Source: Rubrobacter sp. (lineage in GTDB: Bacteria > Actinomycetota > Rubrobacteria > Rubrobacterales > Rubrobacteraceae). Taken from it: a stretch of DNA of 24,082 bases. Numbering within the stretch: the stretch's first letter is position 1; the number at the start of each line of letters is the position of its first letter. The translations under genes and the position numbers were made by a program. Positions 7,370 through 13,681 of this stretch are shown here, in pieces. Location: the NCBI GenBank assembly GCA_016781775.1, contig JADDPR010000289.1:1-24082 (forward strand). The letters are read 5' to 3'. The notes beneath the pieces were generated by a model. The model searched no databases and was not told the DNA's origin. It worked only from the letters and a program-made list of their open reading frames with translations.

Positions 7370-7375
7370 TACAAT
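7370..7375 (+). promoter_or_regulatory. Candidate -10 box for the thioredoxin-fold gene
   Basis: TACAAT at 7370-7375 sits about 50 bp before GTG 7426, in the divergent gap between the carboxypeptidase and this gene. The ten bases CCGTTACAAT (7366-7375) are identical to one half of the palindrome at the groES promoter. No convincing -35 at 16-18 bp was seen. Confidence 0.35.
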
Positions 7376-7425
7376 GGCGTTGTTGTGTATACCCTTTGCC
7401 CCTCAAGAGCCTGCTGGAAGGGTCC

Positions 7426-7971
7426 GTGAAACGGCTCGTTCTGGTCTTGCTCGTAGTGCTTGTGGCCGCCGGGTTCTACAGGTTCTACCTGAACGCGCAG
7501 ACCGCGACGGGCAGCCTGACGCTCCCCGGCCCCGCCCCGAACGCCGGCGAGGACGCGGAGACGTTCGAGGCGCGCCGCCAGGACGGCGGCAGCTTCAGGC
7601 TCTCCGACGAGGGCGTCTACGTGCTCGCGTTCTGGAGCGTTTTCAACAGGGATTCGGTCGCCGCGCGCCCGGAGCTGGCCAAGCTGGCCCGCGAGTACGG
7701 GGACGAGGGGGTCTCCTTCGCCGCCGTCTACATAGGGGGCGTCCCCCGGGGCGTAAACGATGACCCTTACGCCGTGCTCGTGGACGGCAAAGGGGAGCTG
7801 GCCTCCATGTACAACGTCACCAAGGTGCCGCGCTCGTTCGTCATCGAAGACGGCGAGGTCAAGCTCGTGCAGAATGGCTTTGTCCCGGGGAACGAGGACC
7901 TGGAGGACGAGATCGGCCGAATCCTCGACGAGAGGGCCGAGAGATCCGAAGAAAAGAAGAGGAGAGCATGA
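7426..7971 (+). CDS. Membrane-anchored TlpA/ResA-like thioredoxin-fold protein without active-site cysteines
   Basis: A 181-residue protein with an N-terminal signal anchor (RLVLVLLVVLVAAGFYRFYL) followed by an extracytoplasmic AhpC-TSA/Redoxin-like domain. The strand VYVLAFWSVFNRDS takes the place where relatives have FWATWCPPC; there is no CxxC and no cysteine elsewhere in the domain. The cis-Pro loop (YNVTKVPRSFVI) and the final strand/helix are kept, so the fold looks sound but disulfide chemistry is not possible. GTG 7426 is preferred because GGAAGG lies just before it; a longer frame from 7363 would overlap the putative promoter. Its stop codon overlaps the start of a 36-residue membrane peptide (ATGA), implying coupled translation. 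It could be a structural or binding partner in envelope or cytochrome assembly (inference). Confidence 0.75.
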   Translation: MKRLVLVLLVVLVAAGFYRFYLNAQTATGSLTLPGPAPNAGEDAETFEARRQDGGSFRLSDEGVYVLAFWSVFNRDSVAARPELAKLAREYGDEGVSFAAVYIGGVPRGVNDDPYAVLVDGKGELASMYNVTKVPRSFVIEDGEVKLVQNGFVPGNEDLEDEIGRILDERAERSEEKKRRA

Positions 7972-8078
7972 TCAAAGAGAACATAGTCCGCATTTTCGGC
8001 GTGCTGATTTTTCTGGGGACCATCGCGGTCACCGTTGCCGCGCTTATCTACGAGCTCTCGGGAGGCCACACCCCCTAA
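7968..8078 (+). CDS. 36-residue single-pass membrane peptide, coupled to the preceding gene
   Basis: ATG 7968 overlaps the stop of the thioredoxin-fold gene by ATGA, and GAGGAGAG lies just upstream within that gene. The product has 36 residues: a short polar start (MIKENIVRIFG), one clear helix (VLIFLGTIAVTVAALIYEL) and a short tail ending HTP at TAA 8076-8078. Overlap, ribosome site and a clean transmembrane helix support it as a real small gene. The function is unknown; it may anchor to or modulate its neighbour. Confidence 0.65.
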   Translation: MIKENIVRIFGVLIFLGTIAVTVAALIYELSGGHTP

Positions 8079-8143
8079 AGCAACCTACGGACCGCGTCGC
8101 GCGGACCTTGGACCGCGCCATTTCGAGGAACACCGTAGGGCCG

Positions 8144-8182
8144 CGTCCGGGCCCCCAATCCATAAGGGTCTAAGCCCGGACG
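8144..8182. terminator. Inverted repeat between convergent genes, possible shared terminator
   Basis: CGTCCGGGC (8144-8152) pairs exactly with GCCCGGACG (8174-8182) around a 21-base loop. The right arm lies in the last codons of pyrF. It sits where two convergent transcripts meet; there is no T-run on either side, so its termination role is uncertain. Confidence 0.45.
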
Positions 8183-9021
8183 CCCGCCCCCGCGAGGTCC
8201 TCGCTCATCCGTAGCGCGGCGTCTCTCGCCGCCTCCTTGAAGCCAACCCCTGGGCTCCCCTCGAAGGCCCGGATGATGCCCCGGCTGCTGTTGACGAGCA
8301 CGCCGGCGCCACGTTCGTCGAGGAGGGCGCGCACGCCCGAGGCGTCGCCGCTCTGCGCCCCGTAGCCCGGCGAGAGGAAGAGAGCGCGCGGCAGGATCTC
8401 TCGGACCCTGCGCCCGAGGGCGGGACGGGTCGCGCCCACGACGGCGCCCGCGTCCCCGTAGCCGGAGAATCCTGTGCGCCCGAGGTTCTCCACGAGGCGC
8501 GCGGCGGCCTCGTAGAGGGGTGGCTCGGAGGCGCCCTGGATGGCCTCGGCCGAGGGGTTGGAGGTCGCGACGAGCACGAAGGCCCCCCCACCGCGTCCGA
8601 GCTTGCGTGCCTCTTCGAGGAACGGGGAGACGGCGTCCTCGCCCATGTAGGGGTTGACGGTGACCGTCGTGGCGCCGTAGACGGAGAGGTGGGCCTCGGC
8701 GTAGGCCGCGGCGACGGGGCCGATGTCCCCGCGCTTCACGTCCGCTATCGTCGGCAGGCCGAACTCCCCCGCCGCGCGGAGGACCTCGGCGTAGACCCCG
8801 GCGCCCTCGGGCCCTAGCCTCTCGAAGTACGCCGACTGCAGCTTTACGGCGGCGGCGTACGGCTCCACGGCTTCGAGGACGCCGAGGCAGAGCTCGCGGG
8901 CCGCGAGGTGCTCGGGGAGGCCGCGCTCGGAGAGCTCGGGCGGCAGGTGGCTTGGGTCGGGGTCGAGGCCCACGACGACGGCGCTCCCCTTGCGGCGGGC
9001 GGATTCTACGAGGGCGTCCAC
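8170..9021 (-). CDS. pyrF: Orotidine 5'-phosphate decarboxylase (long form, type 2)
   Basis: A 283-residue enzyme for the last step of UMP synthesis, decarboxylating OMP to UMP in the cytoplasm. VVVGLDPDPSHLP opens the barrel, ADVKRGDIG holds the catalytic Asp-Lys-Asp set, and NPYMGEDAVSPF and the phosphate-loop region NSSRGIIRAF follow. The length and the VNPYMG motif mark the long branch common in actinobacteria, not the short E. coli type. The start is GTG 9021, with no strong ribosome site. Hup, with its own terminator, lies between this gene and pyrE, so the two pyrimidine genes are not in one simple operon; the promoter for pyrF is not clear. Confidence 0.93.
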   Translation of the reverse strand: MDALVESARRKGSAVVVGLDPDPSHLPPELSERGLPEHLAARELCLGVLEAVEPYAAAVKLQSAYFERLGPEGAGVYAEVLRAAGEFGLPTIADVKRGDIGPVAAAYAEAHLSVYGATTVTVNPYMGEDAVSPFLEEARKLGRGGGAFVLVATSNPSAEAIQGASEPPLYEAAARLVENLGRTGFSGYGDAGAVVGATRPALGRRVREILPRALFLSPGYGAQSGDASGVRALLDERGAGVLVNSSRGIIRAFEGSPGVGFKEAARDAALRMSEDLAGAGVRA

Positions 9022-9062
9022 TAGCGGCGGGCGGTAGGGGCCGCGTACGTACTTTCGGGCAG

Positions 9063-9094
9063 CAAAAAGCCGCGGATCGGGCGGACCCGCGGCT
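9063..9094 (-). terminator. Rho-independent terminator of hup
   Basis: On the minus strand AGCCGCGG (9094-9087) pairs with CCGCGGCT (9075-9068) around an 11-base loop, followed directly by TTTTTGC (to 9063). It lies 23 bp after the hup stop codon. Confidence 0.85.
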
Positions 9095-9117
9095 CGAGGA
9101 TCGTCCCCTTCAGGTCG

Positions 9118-9390
9118 TTACCTGATGGCTTCTTTGAGGGCGTTGCCAGCGGTGAACTTCGGCACCTTCGAGGCGGCGATGTTCATCTTCTCCTTCGTCT
9201 GCGGATTGATGCCCTCGCGGGCCTCGCGCTTCTGCACGTAGAACTTGCCGAAGCCCGTAATCTGTACCTCGCCATCGCCCTTGAGGGCGTCGGTTACCAC
9301 ACCCTGGAACGCCTCGAAGAAGCGCTGGGCGTCCCCCCGGGAGGAATTGGCCTCATCGGCTATCTTCTGGATCAACTCGGTTTTGTTCAT
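9118..9390 (-). CDS. hup: Nucleoid protein HU
   Basis: A 90-residue histone-like DNA-bending protein, acting as a dimer on the nucleoid. It has the family start MNKTELIQKIA, the segment GDGEVQITGFGKFYV before the beta arm, the arm residues EAREGINPQTKEKMNI and the closing PKFTAGNALKEAI. It lacks the lysine/alanine-rich tail of mycobacterial HupB, so it is the short bacterial type. The conserved arm tip normally reads GRNPQT; here Arg is Ile (GINPQT). ATG 9390 follows AAGGAGGC. It has its own promoter, lying in the end of pyrE, and its own terminator, giving a strong monocistronic unit within the pyr region. Confidence 0.95.
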   Translation of the reverse strand: MNKTELIQKIADEANSSRGDAQRFFEAFQGVVTDALKGDGEVQITGFGKFYVQKREAREGINPQTKEKMNIAASKVPKFTAGNALKEAIR

Positions 9391-9445
9391 CTCTTTGTTG
9401 CCTCCTTGGACGTTTGCCGTACCGGCCTCCAGGACATCCCGGGGG

Positions 9446-9474
9446 AATATACCAAAGGCCTAGATGTGCCTCAA
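9446..9474 (-). promoter_or_regulatory. Promoter of hup
   Basis: On the minus strand TTGAGG (9474-9469) and TATATT (9451-9446) are spaced by 17 bp, a good sigma-A promoter for hup. The -35 box overlaps the pyrE stop region (stop at 9473-9471). Confidence 0.7.
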
Positions 9475-10007
9475 TGCCCCTTTTTTAGCCCTAGATCTTG
9501 CAGCCCGAGAAGGGCCTCGAAGGGATAGGGACCGAGGCGCGGGGTGCGCTCCTCTCTCCGATCGAGAACGGCTACTATACCCGCGATCTCCGTCCCCTCG
9601 CCCTCCAGCACCTCCGCGGCCCTCAGAACCTGGGTTCCCGTGGTGACGACGTCCTCGACGAGGACGACCTTCTCCCCGGCCACGAGACGCCCCTCTATCG
9701 CCCTGCCGGCGTTCGCCCCGTAATCCTTCGTCCCCTTGCGGACGATAACGTAGGGCAGGCCGGTCTCCAGGGCCGTCGCCGCCACCAGGGGCACGGCGCC
9801 CAGCTCGACCCCGGCGAGCTTCGCGACACCCTCGGGGAGCTTTGCGGAGAGCCCGCGTGCCAGGTCGCGGAGGAGCCCCGGCTCCGTGGAGAAGAGGTAC
9901 TTGTCCACGTAGAAGCGGCTGCGGCGCCCGCTGGAGAGGACGAAATCGCCCTCCAAGAGGGCCGCCTCCCGCACGCGTGAGGCCAGAGAGGTGGCGGAGC
10001 CTTCCAA
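9471..10007 (-). CDS. pyrE: Orotate phosphoribosyltransferase
   Basis: A 178-residue enzyme joining orotate to PRPP to make OMP, the step before pyrF. The N-terminal helix leads into ALLEGDFVLSSGRRSRFYVDKY; the flexible loop is VRKGTKDYG and the PRPP signature is VVLVEDVVTTGTQ. TTG 10007 is chosen because it starts 4 bp after the stop of the upstream gene and gives the usual short lead before ALLEG; the frame remains open further upstream but would overlap that gene deeply. It is likely the last gene of the murE-led operon. Its 3' end carries the hup promoter. Confidence 0.9.
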   Translation of the reverse strand: MEGSATSLASRVREAALLEGDFVLSSGRRSRFYVDKYLFSTEPGLLRDLARGLSAKLPEGVAKLAGVELGAVPLVAATALETGLPYVIVRKGTKDYGANAGRAIEGRLVAGEKVVLVEDVVTTGTQVLRAAEVLEGEGTEIAGIVAVLDRREERTPRLGPYPFEALLGLQDLGLKKGH

Positions 10008-10011
10008 CGCG

Positions 10012-10323
10012 CTAGCGCCCCCCGCCCGGTGGTCTCTCCATGTCCTCCAGGGCCTTGTCGAAGGGGCCGAAGTCGACCTCGCGTATAAGGTCGCCGAGGT
10101 CACGGGCCTCCTTCTCGGAGGCTTCGATGCCCTTCTTTATGCGCGCGTTGACCTCGCCGAGAAGGGCGCTCGCCTCCTCCAGGACGTCGGTGATCTCACC
10201 GTCCGGCACGGTCTCCAGGTTCTCCGCGAGTTTCTCCAGGCGCGCGAGCCTCTCGCCTAAGGCGGCGAGGTCCGGGCCTCCGTCTGTTCCTCCGGGCTCC
10301 ATAGGGGCGCGACTATACATCAT
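10012..10323 (-). CDS. Small coiled-coil protein of unknown function
   Basis: A 103-residue acidic, probably cytoplasmic protein. From about residue 18 on it is almost all helix with heptad-like spacing (LAALGERLARLEKLAENLE, then VLEEASALLGEVNARIKKG), ending in a Pro/Gly-rich tail. No known domain was recognised. The outline recalls exonuclease VII small subunit, but the XseB signature is absent, so I do not name it so. ATG 10323 or 10320 overlaps the end of the preceding membrane-protein gene by 8-11 bp, with GGCGAGG upstream. pyrE starts 4 bp after it. The tight packing supports it being a real gene of the operon. Confidence 0.65.
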   Translation of the reverse strand: MMYSRAPMEPGGTDGGPDLAALGERLARLEKLAENLETVPDGEITDVLEEASALLGEVNARIKKGIEASEKEARDLGDLIREVDFGPFDKALEDMERPPGGGR

Positions 10324-10567
10324 CGGCCTCGCCGTTTCGGCCCTGGCCCGAGCCTTGCGCGTCGCGCCTCCCCGAGGCCGCCCGCCCGAGCACGACGCCG
10401 ATTACACCGACGATCAGCAGGGAGACGAGAAATGGCAGGATGCCCCCGACGACGTACCCGTACCCGGACCGAAGGAGGAGGAAGGAGACGAGGCCGGCCC
10501 CGCCGACGACGAGCGGGACGGCGACGAGCAGGACGAGGAGCAGGGTGAGCGGGTGTACCTTCCCCAC
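10313..10567 (-). CDS. Small two-helix membrane protein of unknown function
   Basis: An 84-residue protein with two strongly hydrophobic helices (about residues 7-32 and 37-62: LTLLLVLLVAVPLVVGGAG and GGILPFLVSLLIVGVIGVV) and a short charged tail (GRRDAQGSGQGRNGEADDV), probably in the cytoplasm. GTG 10567 follows the stop of the CsoR-like gene by 4 bp with TAAGG just before it. Its 3' end overlaps the next gene. No family was recognised. Operon packing and composition support it as a real gene. Confidence 0.65.
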   Translation of the reverse strand: MGKVHPLTLLLVLLVAVPLVVGGAGLVSFLLLRSGYGYVVGGILPFLVSLLIVGVIGVVLGRAASGRRDAQGSGQGRNGEADDV

Positions 10568-10571
10568 GGCC

Positions 10572-10832
10572 TTACTTCACCACCCGGTCGATGGCCTTGA
10601 CGAGGTCTTTGACGAGTTCCTCCGAGGCCCCGTCGTCGCCTGCGCGCTCCTCCACGAAGTCCTTGAGGAGGACGGTGTTGATGCGGCGGATCGCCGCGAA
10701 GATCGCGTTCGTCTGCTGCACGACGTCGGTGTAGGCGACGTCGCCGCCCTCGACCATCTTCGCAACGCCCCGGACGTGCCCCTCGACGCTCCTCAAGCGC
10801 CGGACGACGTCGGCCTTGGTCGACTCCTGCAA
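10572..10832 (-). CDS. CsoR/RcnR/FrmR-family regulator lacking the metal ligands
   Basis: An 86-residue all-helical protein of the CsoR family (DUF156), whose members are tetrameric repressors that sense copper, nickel, formaldehyde or sulfane sulfur. The family core is clear: RRLRSVEGHVRGVAKMVEGG, then DVVQQTNAIFAAIRRINTVLL. The three sensor positions of CsoR (Cys, His, Cys) align with Tyr34, Phe59 and Arg63, and the protein has no cysteine at all. It therefore cannot sense in the known way; it may be constitutive, use another ligand, or have a structural role. The start TTG 10832 lies 5 bp after the murE stop with GGTAGGG upstream. It is within the murE-to-pyrE operon, with no transporter or metal gene beside it. 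Confidence 0.82.
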   Translation of the reverse strand: MQESTKADVVRRLRSVEGHVRGVAKMVEGGDVAYTDVVQQTNAIFAAIRRINTVLLKDFVEERAGDDGASEELVKDLVKAIDRVVK

Positions 10833-10837
10833 AAGCC

Positions 10838-12337
10838 CTACCCGCCCTTCCGTATCTTCTTGCGTTCCGCCAGAAGCTCCCGCACGACGCTCGCGTCGTG
10901 GAAGGGCACGTCGCCCTCCGGGAGGTGTTGCACCCTCTCGTGCCCCTTGCCGGCCACGACGACCACGTCCCCGGGCCTCGCCCCCCTCAGGGCCCGCTCT
11001 ATGGCCTCCCTCCGGTCTAGCACGACCTCGTGGTCCCCTCCCCCCGGCACGCCCTCCGCCCCCGCCGCGACCTCCCGGGCGATCTTTGCCGGATCCTCGG
11101 TGTAGGCGTCGTCCGTCGTTATCACGCCGAAGTCCGCGAGGCGCGCCGCAACCTTACCCATGAGCGGACGCTTCGCCCCGTCCCGGTCGCCCGCGGCGCC
11201 GTAGACGCAGATCACGCGCCCGAGGGAGCGATCCGCTACCTCCCGGGCCACCTCCAGGACGACCTCCAACCCGGCGTCGGTGTGGGCGTAGTCCACGATC
11301 ACCTCGAAGCCTAGCTCCCCGGAAGGGGCTACCCTCTCGAACCGCCCCGGCACCTGCGGCATCCCCCTCACCGCCCGCAGGATGGCCTCCTCCCCCACCC
11401 CGAGAGCGAGCGCCAGCGACGCCGCACCCGCGACGTTCTCGACGTTGTACCCGCCGAGCAGCGGGCTTTCCAGCTCCAGGACCCCACCGGGGTGAAGGAT
11501 GGAGAACGCCGTCCCCCCCGACTCCCCTGGCCCTACCCGCTCGACCCGGTAGTCCGCGTCCCCGGCGACCCCGAAGGTCCGCACGCCCTCTACTTCACCG
11601 GCGAGCCGGCGGCCGTGGGCGTCGTCGGCGTTGGCGAGCTTCGGGCCCTCGGCCCAGAGAAAGAGCTCGCGCTTGGCGCGGTAGTACTCCTCCATCGAGC
11701 CGTGCAGGTCGAGGTGGTCGCGGGTGAGGTTGGTGAAGAGGGCGCCGCGAAACCTCGTGCCCGAGACGCGCTTGAGCGCCACCCCGTGCGAGGAGACCTC
11801 GACAACGGCGTGGCGCACGCCGTCGTCGAGCATCTCGCGCAGGGTGGATTGCACCTCGACGGACTCCGGGGTCGTGCGCACGGAGGGGCGGCGCATCCCG
11901 CCCGAGATCGTCTCGGCCGTCGTCATCAGGCCGCAGCGCTCCGCGCCATAAGCCTCGGACAGGATGGCGTGTAGCGCGTAGGAGGTCGTGGTCTTGCCGT
12001 TGGTGCCCGTGACGCCATGGACCCGCATCCCTGCGGACGGGTCGCCGAAGACGGCGCGGGAGAGCTCTGCCAGCGCCCCGCGCGCGTCCGGGACGACGAC
12101 CACGGGGGCGCCCTCGCCGTCGGCTGGCCGTTTCTCCGCCACGACGAGCGCCGCGCCGCGCGACAAGGCGTCGGGGACGAACGACGTGCCGTCGTGTTTC
12201 ATGCCGGGGACGGCGACGAAGGCGGAGCCGGGCCGGGCCCGTCGGGAGTCGTGGGTCACCCCGTCCACGCCCGGGACCTCGGCCGGCGGCTCCTCCCCCA
12301 GCAGTTCCGTGAGGCGTTTGCGATCCAGGAAAACCAC
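10838..12337 (-). CDS. murE: UDP-MurNAc-tripeptide synthetase MurE
   Basis: A 499-residue Mur ligase adding the third amino acid to UDP-MurNAc-L-Ala-D-Glu in peptidoglycan synthesis. Motifs: THDSRRARPGSAFVAVPG near the start, ATP loop GVTGTNGKTTTS, VEVSSHGVALKRV, TNLTRDHLDLHGSMEEYY, VPGRFERV, VDYAHTDAG and VVVAGKGHE. The amino-acid selector, DNPR in meso-diaminopimelate enzymes, reads DDAY here, so a diamino acid other than meso-DAP, for example L-lysine, is more likely. GTG 12337 gives the usual start (FLDRKRLTELLG). A TACACT box lies just 7 bases upstream, so the mRNA may be leaderless. ATG 12400 is the alternative. It is first in an operon with the CsoR-like gene, two small genes and pyrE. 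Confidence 0.93.
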   Translation of the reverse strand: MVFLDRKRLTELLGEEPPAEVPGVDGVTHDSRRARPGSAFVAVPGMKHDGTSFVPDALSRGAALVVAEKRPADGEGAPVVVVPDARGALAELSRAVFGDPSAGMRVHGVTGTNGKTTTSYALHAILSEAYGAERCGLMTTAETISGGMRRPSVRTTPESVEVQSTLREMLDDGVRHAVVEVSSHGVALKRVSGTRFRGALFTNLTRDHLDLHGSMEEYYRAKRELFLWAEGPKLANADDAHGRRLAGEVEGVRTFGVAGDADYRVERVGPGESGGTAFSILHPGGVLELESPLLGGYNVENVAGAASLALALGVGEEAILRAVRGMPQVPGRFERVAPSGELGFEVIVDYAHTDAGLEVVLEVAREVADRSLGRVICVYGAAGDRDGAKRPLMGKVAARLADFGVITTDDAYTEDPAKIAREVAAGAEGVPGGGDHEVVLDRREAIERALRGARPGDVVVVAGKGHERVQHLPEGDVPFHDASVVRELLAERKKIRKGG

Positions 12338-12343
12338 GTCCCG

Positions 12344-12349
12344 TAGTGT
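12344..12349 (-). promoter_or_regulatory. Candidate -10 box for a leaderless murE transcript
   Basis: On the minus strand TACACT, 7 bases before GTG 12337, would place the transcription start at or next to the start codon. No clear -35 was found and no ribosome site precedes the GTG, which fits a leaderless message. Confidence 0.3.
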
Positions 12350-12400
12350 AGCAAGGGCCGCCTGGGGTACGCGTGTTTGCCGGGCCCGCTCTCGGGGCAT

Positions 12401-12577
12401 CGAGGCTCGTGGTGACTGTAAATGAAATTACTTTAATCCGCGGGCTCGCCCTCAAGTGGGGTGTGTTACCCTACCCGAGTTATTTTTTACGCAGTTTTCA
12501 CAGGAGGGCGGAGACCGTGGCAGCGCTAGGGGGCGTGGCCTTCGCTCGTGGCGGAAATACGGTAAGAAAGGGGATTG
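12401..12577. other. AT-richer divergent regulatory gap between murE and the sigma factor gene
   Basis: Locally rich in A and T (for example TTATTTTTTACG at 12479-12490) in an otherwise GC-rich window. It holds a strong Shine-Dalgarno-like AGGAGGGCGGAG at 12502-12513 not used by the sigma gene, whose own site is AAGAAAGGGG at 12565-12574. A GTG at 12517 after that site opens a 49-codon frame ending at 12666, overlapping the sigma gene in another frame. It is a possible leader peptide, but its codon use is not gene-like. No clear promoter boxes were identified. Confidence 0.4.
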
Positions 12578-13681
12578 ATGTCCACCGAGAACGCGTCGAT
12601 CGCGACGGAACGGACGGACGAGCTTCTGAACCGGGCCAGGAATCAGGGGTTCGTAAGCACCGATGACGTCGCCGATCTGTTGCAGGAGGGTGAGCTTTCG
12701 GCGACGGAGATCGAGGAGTTCTACGCCACCCTGGAAGAGGAGGCGATAACCCTCGTCGAGGGCGATTCTCAGGAGGGCGTCCCCCAGGGCGGCGCTTCGG
12801 CAAACGGAACTCCCGTCCCCGAGACGCCGGCGGTCCAGATCGCGCACGCGGTCGCTACCGGCGACTCCATCCGGATGTACCTGGCGGAGATCGGCCGGGT
12901 CAGGCTACTCACGCACGCAGACGAGATCCGACTGGCCAAGGGCATCGCCCGCGGCTGCAAGAGGAGCAAGGACCGCCTCGTCGAGGCGAACCTGCGGCTC
13001 GTTGTCTCCATCGCCAAAAAGTACCGCAACCGCGGGGTTTCTTTTCTGGACCTCATTCAGGAGGGTAACCTCGGCTTGATCCGTGCGGCCGAAAAGTTCG
13101 ACCACACGAAGGGCTACAAGTTCTCGACGTACGCGACGTGGTGGATCCGCCAGGCCATCACCCGCGCCATCGCCGACAAGGGCCGCACCATCCGCATCCC
13201 CGTCCACATGGTCGAAAAGGTCAACAAGTTCCACCGGACGCACCGCAGGATGACGCAGTCTCTAGGCCGCGAGCCCTCGGACGAGGAGATCGCCAGGGAG
13301 CTCGAGGTCCCGGTCGACGAGATCCTCAGGCTCCAGGAGATCAGCCAGAAGGCCATCAGCCTCGAGACCCCCGTCGGCGAGGAGGACTCCTCCCAGCTCG
13401 GCGACTTCCTCGAGGACGCCACGGCCATCACTCCGACCGAGGCCGTCTCGGAGGCCCTCCTCAAAGCGCATCTCAGGGAGGCACTGGACGAGTTGCCGGA
13501 GCGCGAGCGGCAGATTATCGAGCTGCGCTTCGGGATGAAGGACGACAGGCCGCGCACGCTGGAGGAGGTCGGCCGCGAGTTCGACATCACCCGCGAGCGG
13601 GTGCGCCAGATCCAGATGAAGACCCTGAACCTCTTGCGCGAGCAGCGCCGCACCCAGAACCTACGTGAGTACCTCCGGTAG
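12578..13681 (+). CDS. sigA: Primary RNA polymerase sigma factor (sigma-70, RpoD/SigA)
   Basis: A 367-residue housekeeping sigma factor. Region 1.1 is present in short form (LLNRARNQGFVSTDDVADLL to about residue 60), then an acidic spacer, region 1.2 (DSIRMYLAEIGRVRLLTHADE), region 2 (NLRLVVSIAKKYRNRGVSF, DLIQEGNLGLIRAAEKFD, YKFSTYATWWIRQAITRAI), region 3 (RIPVHMVEKVNK) and region 4 with the helix-turn-helix (TLEEVGREFDITRERVRQI). The RPRTLEEVG/RQIE-type end matches primary sigma factors; the -10-reading residues of region 2.4 are intact. Start ATG 12578 follows AAGAAAGGGG; the TTG one codon upstream is less likely. The inositol-phosphatase gene starts within its last codons, so they are co-transcribed. 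Confidence 0.95.
   Translation: MSTENASIATERTDELLNRARNQGFVSTDDVADLLQEGELSATEIEEFYATLEEEAITLVEGDSQEGVPQGGASANGTPVPETPAVQIAHAVATGDSIRMYLAEIGRVRLLTHADEIRLAKGIARGCKRSKDRLVEANLRLVVSIAKKYRNRGVSFLDLIQEGNLGLIRAAEKFDHTKGYKFSTYATWWIRQAITRAIADKGRTIRIPVHMVEKVNKFHRTHRRMTQSLGREPSDEEIARELEVPVDEILRLQEISQKAISLETPVGEEDSSQLGDFLEDATAITPTEAVSEALLKAHLREALDELPERERQIIELRFGMKDDRPRTLEEVGREFDITRERVRQIQMKTLNLLREQRRTQNLREYLR

Noticed and set aside
8088..8120. Repeated GGACCGCG motifs as a repeat element
   Set aside because: Two short copies in GC-rich DNA are within chance.
9464..9980. Plus-strand frames opposite pyrE
   Set aside because: Antisense shadows with no ribosome site or domain.
10012..10323. Exonuclease VII small subunit (XseB)
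   Set aside because: Length and helical nature fit, but the family signature is absent and no xseA is nearby.
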